Position numbers and translations under genes: made by a program. 13,929 bases of DNA from DASVEE01 sp036399695 (GTDB taxonomy: Bacteria; Acidobacteriota; Thermoanaerobaculia; Gp7-AA8). Under the pieces are notes generated by a model. It was not told the DNA's origin. It saw only the letters and a program-made list of their open reading frames with translations, and made no database searches. The stretch is taken from the NCBI GenBank assembly GCA_036399695.1, contig DASWMP010000339.1, forward strand, positions 1-13,929, written 5' to 3'. Below, piece by piece: positions 5,896 to 13,175 of this stretch; position 1 is the first letter of the stretch, and each line of letters begins with the position of its first letter.

Positions 5896-6885
5896 ATGGA
5901 CCAGACCACCAGTCAGAACCGCATCACCGAAGGGCACGAGGTCATCGCCCGTCTCCGGAAGGAAGTCTCCCGTGCCGTGATCGGGCAGGAAGCGATCGTC
6001 GACCGTCTCGTCGTCGCGCTGCTGATCCGGGGGCACGTGCTCATCGAGGGGTTGCCCGGACTCGCCAAGACGCTGCTCGTGAAGACGCTCGCCGCCGCCA
6101 TCGACGCCACGTTCAAGCGCATCCAGTTCACCCCCGATCTCCTGCCCGCCGACATCACCGGCACGCAGATCTTCGATCCGGCGGGCCGGACGTTCAACGC
6201 ACGGCTCGGCCCCATCTTCGCCAACCTGGTCCTGGCGGACGAGATCAACCGCGCGCCGGCGAAGGTGCAGAGCGCGTTGCTGGAGGCGATGCAGGAGCGG
6301 CAGGTGACGATCGGCGACACCTCGTACGCCCTGCCGGAGCCGTTCGTCGTCATCGCCACGCAGAACCCGATCGAGCACGAGGGGACGTACGCGCTGCCGG
6401 AAGCGCAGGTCGACCGGTTCGTGATGAAGCTGAAGGTCGACTACCCCTCAGCGGACGAAGAGCTGCGCATGCTCGGCCTCTACCTCGACCCGACCGCCGA
6501 ACGGATCGCCGTCCGCCGCGTCCTCCCCCTCGACGACCTCCGCGCCGTGGCGAAACTGGCCACCGCCGTCCACGTCGACGAAAAGATCGGCCGCTACATC
6601 GTCCAGCTCGTCACCGCCACCCGCAAACCGGCCGACTTCCGCCTCGGCCAGCTCACGCCGCACATCGCCTTCGGCGCCAGCCCCCGCGCCACGCTCGCCC
6701 TCGCGCACGTGGCCAAGGCCTACGCCTTCATCCAGGGCCGCGCCTTCGTCATCCCCGAAGACGTCAAAGCCATCGCCCCCGACGTCCTCCGCCACCGCCT
6801 CGTCCTCAGCTACGAAGCCGCGGCCGAGAACCTCTCGACGGACAAGATCATCGAGCTGGTGCTGAACGCGGTGGCGGTGCCGTAG
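5896..6885 (+). CDS. MoxR-family AAA+ ATPase
   Basis: This 329-residue cytoplasmic ATPase is of the MoxR (AAA_3/AAA_lid) type. Seen: Walker A GLPGLAKT (52-59), Walker B with D115-E116 (VLADEINRAP), sensor 1 ATQNP (154-158) and the family block LPEAQVDRF (168-176). The C-terminal lid, about 245-329, includes GASPRATLAL and the PEDVKAIAPDVLRHRL segment. MoxR proteins act as chaperone-like ATPases with vWA-domain partners, and such partners follow in this operon. ATG 5896 is preferred over the in-frame GTG at 5884 because GGTGGAG lies just before it. It is the first gene of the operon, downstream of the palindrome array that probably overlaps its promoter. Confidence 0.96.
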   Translation: MDQTTSQNRITEGHEVIARLRKEVSRAVIGQEAIVDRLVVALLIRGHVLIEGLPGLAKTLLVKTLAAAIDATFKRIQFTPDLLPADITGTQIFDPAGRTFNARLGPIFANLVLADEINRAPAKVQSALLEAMQERQVTIGDTSYALPEPFVVIATQNPIEHEGTYALPEAQVDRFVMKLKVDYPSADEELRMLGLYLDPTAERIAVRRVLPLDDLRAVAKLATAVHVDEKIGRYIVQLVTATRKPADFRLGQLTPHIAFGASPRATLALAHVAKAYAFIQGRAFVIPEDVKAIAPDVLRHRLVLSYEAAAENLSTDKIIELVLNAVAVP

Positions 6886-6907
6886 CGCCGCGTGCCGCAG
6901 AAACGCC

Positions 6908-7035
6908 GTTGTTGGTTTTTGGTTTTCGGTTGTCGGTAAAAACCAAAAACCAAAAACCAAAAACCGAAAACCAAAAACCAAAAACCAAAAACCAAAAACT
7001 GTCCACTGACAACCGACCACTGCCCACCGACCCCC
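6908..7035. repeat. Heptad inverted repeat B2 with a 14-unit array
   Basis: The left arm at 6908-6935 is four 7-bp units (GTTGTTG, GTTTTTG, GTTTTCG, GTTGTCG). The opposite arm starts at 6938 and runs 14 heptads without a single indel to 7035. Eight are AAAAACC or GAAAACC, the ninth is AAAAACT, and then the word changes to GTCCACT, GACAACC, GACCACT, GCCCACC, GACCCCC in the same phase. The array stops six bases before the next ATG. It fills the gap between the MoxR and DUF58 genes and would form an asymmetric hairpin. Confidence 0.88.
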
Positions 7036-7041
7036 AACCCC

Positions 7042-7947
7042 ATGCCCCTCTTCACCCGCAAACCCGCCGACCTCCGCGCTCCGCTCGTTCGCCGCGTGCG
7101 CGAGCTGGAGCTGCTCTCTTCGCGGCTCATCCGCCTTGGGTTCGCCGGGGACTATCACTCCGCGTTTCATGGGCGGGGGATCGAGTTTTCGCAGGTGCGG
7201 GAGTATCAGCCGGGGGACGACATCCGGACGATCGACTGGAACGTCACGGCGCGGACCGGGGCGCCACATGTGAAGGAGTTCGTCGAGGAGCGGGACCTCA
7301 CGGTTCTCATCGCGCTGGACGTCTCAGGGTCGATGGCTTTCGGGTCGGTCGACTGGCGAAAGACCGACATCGCGGCGGAGCTGACGTCCGTCTTTGCGTT
7401 CGCGGCGGTGCAGAACTCGGATCGCGTCGGGCTGCTGGTCTTTTCAGATTCGATCAAGGCGTTCATTCCGCCGCGGCGGGGGCATGCGCACGCGCAGGTG
7501 ATCGTCCGTGCGGCGGTCGACGCGGCGATGCGCGGCTGCGGCGGCGATGCGAACGTGGAGCATGCGGCCAGCTTCCTCGAGCGGGTGGCGACGAAGCGCG
7601 CCGTCGTCCTGCTCGTTTCGGACTTTCTCGATCTCGACTTCGAGCGGCCCCTCAAGCGGCTCAACCGGCGGCACGACGTCATCGCCGTCTCGGTCACGGA
7701 TCCGCGCGAGGAACGTTTTCCCGAGCGCGGCTTGTTGCGGCTGGTCGATGCGGAGACAGGGGAGGAGCGCCTGATCGATTTGCGACACGCCGACGTGGCC
7801 CGCCGCGCGACGCAGCGCCGCCAGCAGCTCGACCGCCGCTTCCGCAACGCCGCCGTCGATCACCTCGGCATCTCCACGGTGTTGCCGTACGATCGTGACC
7901 TGCTCCGTTTCTTCCGCGACCGAGCACGACAGCGCCGGGCCTCATGA
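7042..7947 (+). CDS. DUF58 domain protein with vWA-like fold
   Basis: The 301-residue soluble protein carries the DUF58 signature REYQPGDDIRTIDWN (53-67), followed by a vWA-like domain with metal-site motif DVSGSM (93-98) and a second acidic strand near VLLVSDFLDLDFE. DUF58 proteins are regular companions of MoxR ATPases and are thought to be their partners or substrates. It has no signal peptide. The ATG at 7042 follows a C/A-rich heptad array, and no purine-rich ribosome binding site is visible, so initiation may be weak, leaderless or coupled in another way. It overlaps the next gene by ATGA. The function is inferred from the family and operon, not from a catalytic motif. Confidence 0.93.
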   Translation: MPLFTRKPADLRAPLVRRVRELELLSSRLIRLGFAGDYHSAFHGRGIEFSQVREYQPGDDIRTIDWNVTARTGAPHVKEFVEERDLTVLIALDVSGSMAFGSVDWRKTDIAAELTSVFAFAAVQNSDRVGLLVFSDSIKAFIPPRRGHAHAQVIVRAAVDAAMRGCGGDANVEHAASFLERVATKRAVVLLVSDFLDLDFERPLKRLNRRHDVIAVSVTDPREERFPERGLLRLVDAETGEERLIDLRHADVARRATQRRQQLDRRFRNAAVDHLGISTVLPYDRDLLRFFRDRARQRRAS

Positions 7948-8669
7948 TCCTAGCCACGCTCCTCCTCGTCACCGCGACGTACACCCCGGCCGCGCCGACG
8001 GTCGGCGACCCGATCGCCATCGAGTTCCGCGCCACACCTCAACTCGACCGCTCGGAGGAGTACGAGGTGGTGTCGCAACAGGGGAACCGCGTGGTGGTGC
8101 GCACCTTCGAGCCGCGCAGCTTCGCGCTGAGTGGGGTGGTGGAAGGCGTGCGGTTCCGGAATCTCATCGTGCCGGTGAAGTCGGTCCTGACGCCGGCCGA
8201 TCCGCTCACCCCCGCACCGCTGAAACCGCCCGTGGCCGCTGCGGCGCCACGGCTGCCATACGTGCTGATCGGCGTCGCCGCGCTGGCGGCCACTCTGGCG
8301 TGGCTGGCCGTCTACCTGCGCTCGCGCCGGCAACGCGCCATGCCGGCCGTGCCGGCGCTGCCGCCGGCCGAACAGTTCCGGCAGACGGTGCTCGCGCTGC
8401 GTGACGACCCCCGCGCCGCACGCCGCTGGGCCACGCTGGCCGACGCCACCCGCGCCTACCTCGCCGCCACCCACCCGCACCTCGGCGCCGAGCTGACCAC
8501 GACCGAGCTGACCGCCCGGCTCGCCCCCGAGCAGGCAGTCGTGGCCGAGATCCTCCGCCAGGGAGACTACGAAAAGTTCTCCCCCTGGGGCGCCCCGCTG
8601 GCCAGCTTTGACGCGCTCGCGGACGGCGCGCTGCAGTTGCTGCCGGTGGAGCAGGAGGTGGCGGCGTGA
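7944..8669 (+). CDS. Membrane protein of the MoxR/Bat operon, possible mini-BatD
   Basis: This 241-residue protein has a short hydrophobic N-terminus (1-15, likely signal) and a beta-rich outer part containing TVGDPIAIEFRA (19-30) that looks like one Ig-type repeat. A proline/alanine linker (82-104), one transmembrane helix (about 105-125), a basic stop-transfer RSRRQR and a helical cytoplasmic tail (142-241) follow. The layout beta domain, transmembrane helix, helical tail matches a shortened BatD, and the family may be the DUF4381-like class often found at this operon position. No catalytic motif is seen. Start and stop are coupled to the DUF58 gene by ATGA at 7944-7947. It is followed by repeat C. 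Confidence 0.85.
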   Translation: MILATLLLVTATYTPAAPTVGDPIAIEFRATPQLDRSEEYEVVSQQGNRVVVRTFEPRSFALSGVVEGVRFRNLIVPVKSVLTPADPLTPAPLKPPVAAAAPRLPYVLIGVAALAATLAWLAVYLRSRRQRAMPAVPALPPAEQFRQTVLALRDDPRAARRWATLADATRAYLAATHPHLGAELTTTELTARLAPEQAVVAEILRQGDYEKFSPWGAPLASFDALADGALQLLPVEQEVAA

Positions 8670-8679
8670 GGTGGGCAGC

Positions 8680-8796
8680 GTTGTCCGTTGCCCGTTGTCC
8701 GTTGTCCGTGCTCCGCTTTGCGGAGAACGATGGGACCCATGGGACTTATGGGACGACTGCGACCGAGCGCTGCGGCCTTTACGGACAACGAACAAC
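8680..8796. repeat. Heptad inverted repeat C (GTTGTCC word) with inner hairpin
   Basis: The left arm at 8680-8707 is GTTGTCC, GTTGCCC, GTTGTCC, GTTGTCC in exact 7-bp phase. The right arm at 8783-8796 is GGACAAC, GAACAAC. Bases 8701-8709 pair perfectly with 8781-8789. The inner core CTCCGC-TTT-GCGGAG (8711-8725) is a perfect 6-bp hairpin. Next comes a three-unit 9-bp repeat, TGGGACCCA, TGGGACTTA, TGGGACGAC (8731-8757). The element occupies the 154-bp gap between the mini-BatD-like gene and the first vWA gene; no gene lies in it. Confidence 0.85.
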
Positions 8797-8823
8797 CGCC
8801 AGCGGCGCGGCCGGAGCCGCCGC

Positions 8824-9822
8824 ATGATGCGCCTCGCTTCCCCCTGGCTGCTGGCGCTGGCGCTGCTCGTTCTTGGGCGGGTGGCGCTGCTGATCTGGGA
8901 TCGGCGGCGGCGGGTGGGGGCGTTCTCGTTTTCTTCTCTGTCGCTCGTGGCGCCGTCGCGGGTGCGGCTGGCGGGGATCCCTTTCGTCCTCGAGACTCTG
9001 GCTCTGCTCTGTCTCGTCTTTGCGCTGGCGCGGCCGCAGAAGGTGACGCGCCTGGCGTCGAGCGACCGGTTCGGCATCGACATCGTCGTCGCGCTCGACG
9101 CCTCGGGGAGCATGGCGGCTGAGGACTTCCGGCCGCGCAATCGCTTCGAAGTGGCGAAGGACCTGATCGGCAACTTCGTCGCCCGGCGGCAGGACGACCG
9201 GATCGGCATCGTCACGTTCGGCAGCCGGGCGGCGACGCGTGTGCCCATCACCTACGACCGCCGGATCGCCGAGGCCATGCTCGAGAAGGCGAACCTTGGA
9301 GACCATGGGAACGGGACCGCCGTCGGCCACGCACTCGCTACGGCCGTCAACCGGCTGCGAACTTCCAGGACGCGCAGCCGAATCGTCATCCTCGTCACGG
9401 ACGGTGTGAACAACTCCGGCAGCATCGACCCGATCGTGGCCGCGGAACTGGCGGCGCAGAGCGGCATCAAGGTCTACACGATCGGTGTCGGCAGCGAAGG
9501 TCCGGTGCCGATCCCGGTCCGCCGGCAGAACCCCTTCACCGGCGAGATCGAGACCGTCTACCAGCACGTCCGCGGCGAGCTCGATGAAAAGACCCTCTCC
9601 CGCATCGCCCAGCTCACCGGCGGCGACTACTTCCGCGCCACCGACGCCCAGACCATGAGCAGCATCCTGACCCGAATCGACCGCCTCGAAAAGACCCGCC
9701 TCACCTCCCCCAAACACGAACAGATCGACGAGCTGTACGTCTGGCCCCTCGCCACCGGCCTGGCGCTGGTAGTGCTGTCGCTGCTGGCTGGGGAGACGGT
9801 TTGGATGAAGGTGGGGGCGTGA
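8824..9822 (+). CDS. BatA-like membrane-anchored vWA protein
   Basis: The 332-residue protein has two N-terminal transmembrane helices (about 7-24 and 52-69) and a C-terminal one (about 305-325), enclosing a vWA domain (about 84-295). The MIDAS metal site looks complete: DASGSM (92-97), threonine 165 in GNGTAVG and aspartate 193 in VTDG. It therefore probably binds Mg2+ and a protein ligand. The order of two vWA genes followed by a TPR gene and BatD matches Bat (Bacteroides aerotolerance) operons. ATG 8824 is preferred because GGAG lies seven bases upstream; ATG 8827 is the next option. The gene is bounded on both sides by heptad repeats. Confidence 0.94.
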   Translation: MMRLASPWLLALALLVLGRVALLIWDRRRRVGAFSFSSLSLVAPSRVRLAGIPFVLETLALLCLVFALARPQKVTRLASSDRFGIDIVVALDASGSMAAEDFRPRNRFEVAKDLIGNFVARRQDDRIGIVTFGSRAATRVPITYDRRIAEAMLEKANLGDHGNGTAVGHALATAVNRLRTSRTRSRIVILVTDGVNNSGSIDPIVAAELAAQSGIKVYTIGVGSEGPVPIPVRRQNPFTGEIETVYQHVRGELDEKTLSRIAQLTGGDYFRATDAQTMSSILTRIDRLEKTRLTSPKHEQIDELYVWPLATGLALVVLSLLAGETVWMKVGA

Positions 9823-9837
9823 GCCGCACGCGCGCCC

Positions 9838-9918
9838 GTTTTTGGTTTTTGGTTGTTGGTTGCTGGTGCTCCGCTCACCGAGACCTTCACCAAAAACCAA
9901 CAACCAAAAACCAACAAC
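9838..9918. repeat. Heptad inverted repeat B3 (GGTTTTT/GGTTGTT word)
   Basis: The left arm at 9838-9865 is GTTTTTG, GTTTTTG, GTTGTTG, GTTGCTG. The right arm at 9891-9918 is CAAAAAC, CAACAAC, CAAAAAC, CAACAAC. Bases 9842-9859 and 9897-9914 are perfectly complementary over 18 bp. The core after the left arm, GTGCTCCGCTCACCGAG, resembles the core of repeat C (GTGCTCCGCTTTGCGGAG). It fills the gap between the two vWA genes and shares its words with B1 and B2. Confidence 0.88.
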
Positions 9919-9943
9919 GGCCCTGGCCGGGGGCAGCCCGCCC

Positions 9944-10897
9944 ATGACCTTCCGCCTCCTCTCCCTCCTCTGGCTGCTCGCGCTCGTGCCGTTCGCGGTG
10001 GTGTTTCTCGTCACTCGGGAGCGGATGCGGGCGCGGATTGCGCGGCGGTTTGCTTCGGAGCGGTTGCGTGGGGGAACGCCGCGGGTGCGGGCGTGGCGGC
10101 CCTGGTTGCTGGGGTTGGCGCTGGCGGCGGCGCTGGTGGCGCTGGCGGGGCCTTATGCGGGGTATCGCACGGTGCCGGTGGTGTCGCGGGAGGCGAACCG
10201 GATCATCGCCATCGACGTCTCGAACAGCATGGCGGCCGAGGATGTGGGGACGTCGCGGCTGGCGGCGTCGAAGGCCATCGCGAGGCGCATCGTCGAGGCG
10301 CACGACGGGCGTGTGGCCCTCATCGTCTTCGAGTCCGATGCGGAAGTCGTTTCGCCGCTGACGACCGATACCGAGGCTGTCGCGGCGCTGCTCGATACGT
10401 TGCAGCCGGGGGAGGTGGGGACGCCCGGGTCGGACATCGGCGGGGCCATCCTCACGGCCGTGCGGCTCGTCGAGAGCGACGTCGCCCAGAAGGCGGACAT
10501 CATCGTCATCAGTGATGGCGAGGATCAGGGGGCGCGCACGACCGACGCGGTGCAGCGGGCGCGCTCGAAGGCCATCGTCGTGAACACGATTCTCGTCGGG
10601 ACGGCCGAAGGATCGGCTATCCGCTTCGAGGACGGGCCGCTGCGTGACGAGCAGGGGCAGATCGTCACGACGTACGCCCGTTCCGACGTCCTCCAGGCGG
10701 TGGCGCGAGGATCGGGCGGACGTCTGTACGAGAACCCGTTCAGCGAAAGCGCGCTCGATCCGCTGCTGCAGCATTCAATGCAGGGGACGGCGCGGAAGAC
10801 GGAGGTGCGCGTGCCCGTCGATCAGTATCAATGGCCGCTCGCGCTGGCGTTCGTGCTCCTCCTCGGCGGGTCGCTGGCGCATCGAGGTGCCGAATGA
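9944..10897 (+). CDS. BatB-like membrane-anchored vWA protein
   Basis: The 317-residue protein has two N-terminal membrane helices (about 5-23 and 54-71), a vWA domain (about 86-275) and a C-terminal hydrophobic helix (about 294-310). The MIDAS motif is DVSNSM (91-96), typical of BatB-type proteins where BatA has a DxSGSM form. Serine 163 in PGSDIG and the SDGED strand (190-194) are likely additional ligands. It is paralogous to the preceding gene but shorter and divergent. The start at 9944 follows GGCCGGGGGCAG, a weak binding site. Its stop overlaps the TPR gene start by ATGA, so the two are likely made together. Role inferred: membrane partner of the MoxR ATPase. Confidence 0.93.
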   Translation: MTFRLLSLLWLLALVPFAVVFLVTRERMRARIARRFASERLRGGTPRVRAWRPWLLGLALAAALVALAGPYAGYRTVPVVSREANRIIAIDVSNSMAAEDVGTSRLAASKAIARRIVEAHDGRVALIVFESDAEVVSPLTTDTEAVAALLDTLQPGEVGTPGSDIGGAILTAVRLVESDVAQKADIIVISDGEDQGARTTDAVQRARSKAIVVNTILVGTAEGSAIRFEDGPLRDEQGQIVTTYARSDVLQAVARGSGGRLYENPFSESALDPLLQHSMQGTARKTEVRVPVDQYQWPLALAFVLLLGGSLAHRGAE

Positions 10898-11538
10898 AAG
10901 TCGTCGCCGTGATGCTCCTGGCGGTCTCGCTCTCGTCGCTCGGCAAGTTCTGGCAGCCGTCCAACTCGCACGCCGCGAACCGCCGCGGCGCGGCCAGCTA
11001 CGAGGCGAAAAAATACGGCGAGGCAGCGCAAGCCTTCGCGCAGGCCCACCAGCTCGCACCCACCGCCACGACCGCTTTCAACCTCGGCACGGCGCAGATC
11101 GCCGCCGGCGAGCGGGAGCAAGGCACGGCCACGCTGAACGGCGCCATGCCGGACCGGAACGTCCGCGCCGATGCGCTCTACAACCGCGGCAACAGCGCCC
11201 TCGCGGCGAATGAGCTCGACAGCGCCATCCGCGATTACACCGAAGCGCTCAAGCTGCATCCGAAGGACGCGCAGGCGAAGCGCAACCTGGAGATTGCCCT
11301 GATGAAGCGCAAGAACAGCAGTCAGCGCGGCGGCGCGAAAGGCCCACAGCAGCAGGGCAACCAGTCCCCCCAGCAGCAACCGCAGTCGCCGTCCGGCGGC
11401 GAGCAGGCCAAACAGCAGGCGCCCTCCCGCGGCGACGCGGACCGCGAGTCGCTGCTCCGCTCCGTCCAGCAGCAGGAGCAGGAGGAAATGCGCAGGATGA
11501 AGAAGCCGTCGCGCGGATCGACGCGGGTCGGGTGGTGA
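10894..11538 (+). CDS. TPR protein of the Bat operon (BatC/BatE-like)
   Basis: The 214-residue protein has an N-terminal hydrophobic segment (about 3-16, signal peptide or anchor). TPR-type helical pairs follow (about 27-135), with recognisable units at AASYEAKKYGEAAQAFAQAHQL and at NRGNSALAANELDSAIRDY followed by TEALKLHP. A low-complexity Q/P/S-rich tail (about 141-180, runs such as PQQQGNQSPQQQPQ) follows, and then a charged end rich in Q, E, R and K. TPR proteins in Bat operons are thought to scaffold the vWA complex on the periplasmic face. ATG 10894 overlaps the BatB-like stop. Its TGA at 11536-11538 overlaps an ATG at 11538 that could serve the next gene. Confidence 0.9.
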   Translation: MKVVAVMLLAVSLSSLGKFWQPSNSHAANRRGAASYEAKKYGEAAQAFAQAHQLAPTATTAFNLGTAQIAAGEREQGTATLNGAMPDRNVRADALYNRGNSALAANELDSAIRDYTEALKLHPKDAQAKRNLEIALMKRKNSSQRGGAKGPQQQGNQSPQQQPQSPSGGEQAKQQAPSRGDADRESLLRSVQQQEQEEMRRMKKPSRGSTRVGW

Positions 11539-11553
11539 TGGGGAGAAGGCCAG

Positions 11554-11651
11554 GAACGCAGAACGCAGCGCGCGGAACGCAGAACGGAGAAAAGTGCGTG
11601 CGCCGTCTTCGGCTCCTTCTCTTCATTCTTCATTCCGCGTTCTGCGTTCTG
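11554..11651. repeat. Heptad inverted repeat D (GAACGCA/GAATGAA word)
   Basis: The left arm at 11554-11588 is GAACGCA, GAACGCA, GCGCGCG, GAACGCA, GAACGGA, all in 7-bp phase. The right arm at 11617-11651 is TTCTCTT, CATTCTT, CATTCCG, CGTTCTG, CGTTCTG. GAACGCAGAACGC in the left arm is matched by GCGTTCTGCGTTC in the right. The element straddles the BatD start region: the right arm is translated as part of that protein's signal peptide. Confidence 0.82.
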
Positions 11652-13175
11652 ACTTCATCGCTGCTCGCCAACGACCTCATCCTCGACAAGCGCACCCTCT
11701 CCCTCACCGACACCCTCACCATTACCGTCGTCCTGGAAGGCGCCTTCGCCAACGCCGACACGGTCAATGTCCCGGTGCGCAACCTGCGGATCCTCGGCGA
11801 GCCGGCCACCTCCACGGAGTTCGCCTGGATCAACGGGGAGACCATCCGGCGGAAGGTGTTTCGGTTTCACGCGCGCGGCGTCGAGGCTGGTCCGGCGGTG
11901 ATCGGGCCGCTCGTGCTGCGCGCCAGCAACGGGGAGGTCGACACGCTCACCGCGCAGCAGCTCCAGGTGCAGCCCGATCGCACGTCGGGATCGAACGATC
12001 CGGAGGTGATCCTGCGCGAGCTGACGGAGGCGGGGCGCGATCCGTTCTTCATGGTGGCGGAGGTCGACAAGACGCGTGTGGTCGCGGGCGAGCAGGTCGT
12101 CGTCACCTGGACGCTCTACAACGCCGCGGTCGTCCAGCAGTGGCAGATCAGCGGTGTGCCGAAGCTCGAGGATTTCTGGAGCGAGGAGATCGACGTCCGC
12201 AGCGTGCAGCCGGAGCAGACGTTCGTCGGCGACGTGCTGATGCAGAGAGTGCCGGTGCGTCGCGTGGCGGTCTTCCCGTTGCGCAGCGGACCTTTGCGTA
12301 TCGGAGGGATGAGCGTCGAGGCGGCCATCATGCGCCGGATGCGGAACAGGTCCTTCTCGACGTTCGAAGGGACGCTGGTGGACGTCACGTACACCGCGTC
12401 GCCGCTCGTCATCAACGTCGATCCCCTGCCTCCCGGGCCGGACGTCGACGCCATCGGCGATTACATCCTGACGTGTACGAAACCATGGCAGGCGAACAAC
12501 GGCCCGGTCGTCATCGACGCGTCGCTGAGCGGCAGCGGGAACGCGCGCGGGGCAGCGACGCCGCGCTTCGCCGGCCGCGTCGCCGGCAACGTGCAGGTGC
12601 AGGCGGACGCCGTCACGGTGCGCCGCGACCTCGAAGCCGTGGCCATGACGCGCAAGTGGAAGTACGTCATCTTCCCGGCTGATGCCGGCCGGCTGCAGAT
12701 CCCGCCGCTGGTGATGAACGTCTTTTCGCCCGCCTCGCGCGAGCGCCGTCAGTTGCGCTGCGAGGCCGTCACGCTGAACGCGCAGGCGGCCGGCCTGCCG
12801 GAGCAGGGGAGCCGTCCGGCCGCCGTGCAGCGCTCCGACGCGATGCGCCGCTGGATCCCGTGGGTCGCGGCGGCGCTGCTGCTCGCCGCCTTCGGGACGA
12901 TGGCCTGGCCGCGCATCCGCCGCTCGCGCAAATTGAAAGCGGACGCCCGGCGGCTCGCGAGCGGGACGCCGGCGGAGGTGCGGGAACGGGTCGACGGCTA
13001 TCTCCGCGCGCGGCGCATCGACGTCGAGCGGCTGGCCCGCGATCCGGGGGAGCGGGGTGACTCTTATCGGGCCCTGCGGTCGATTCTCGACGCGGTCGAG
13101 CGCGACCGGCACATCGAAGACGCGGAGACGGAGATCACACGCCGGATTCGGGACCTGCTTACAATCGCGCCATGA
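11598..13175 (+). CDS. BatD-family protein
   Basis: The product is about 525 residues from GTG 11598. It has a signal peptide (RRLRLLLF, then hydrophobic to about residue 24, with possible cleavage after SLLA), several Ig-like beta repeats through about residue 415, one transmembrane helix (about 425-441, PWVAAALLLAAFGTMAW), a basic stop-transfer stretch and a helical cytoplasmic tail of about 80 residues. This is the standard BatD layout; its role is presumed to be an envelope partner of the Bat vWA proteins. GTG 11598 is chosen because GGAG lies eight bases upstream and the signal starts there. ATG 11538, overlapping the TPR stop as TGATG, is a real alternative that adds 20 repeat-derived residues. 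The last codons overlap the acetyltransferase start by ATGA. Confidence 0.9.
   Translation: MRRLRLLLFILHSAFCVLTSSLLANDLILDKRTLSLTDTLTITVVLEGAFANADTVNVPVRNLRILGEPATSTEFAWINGETIRRKVFRFHARGVEAGPAVIGPLVLRASNGEVDTLTAQQLQVQPDRTSGSNDPEVILRELTEAGRDPFFMVAEVDKTRVVAGEQVVVTWTLYNAAVVQQWQISGVPKLEDFWSEEIDVRSVQPEQTFVGDVLMQRVPVRRVAVFPLRSGPLRIGGMSVEAAIMRRMRNRSFSTFEGTLVDVTYTASPLVINVDPLPPGPDVDAIGDYILTCTKPWQANNGPVVIDASLSGSGNARGAATPRFAGRVAGNVQVQADAVTVRRDLEAVAMTRKWKYVIFPADAGRLQIPPLVMNVFSPASRERRQLRCEAVTLNAQAAGLPEQGSRPAAVQRSDAMRRWIPWVAAALLLAAFGTMAWPRIRRSRKLKADARRLASGTPAEVRERVDGYLRARRIDVERLARDPGERGDSYRALRSILDAVERDRHIEDAETEITRRIRDLLTIAP

Noticed and set aside
6909..7041. Protein-like peptides rich in N, Q, K, P, T or in F, G, L, V
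   Set aside because: These are translations of the heptad arrays in open frames; 7-bp units produce a 21-bp coding period by themselves.
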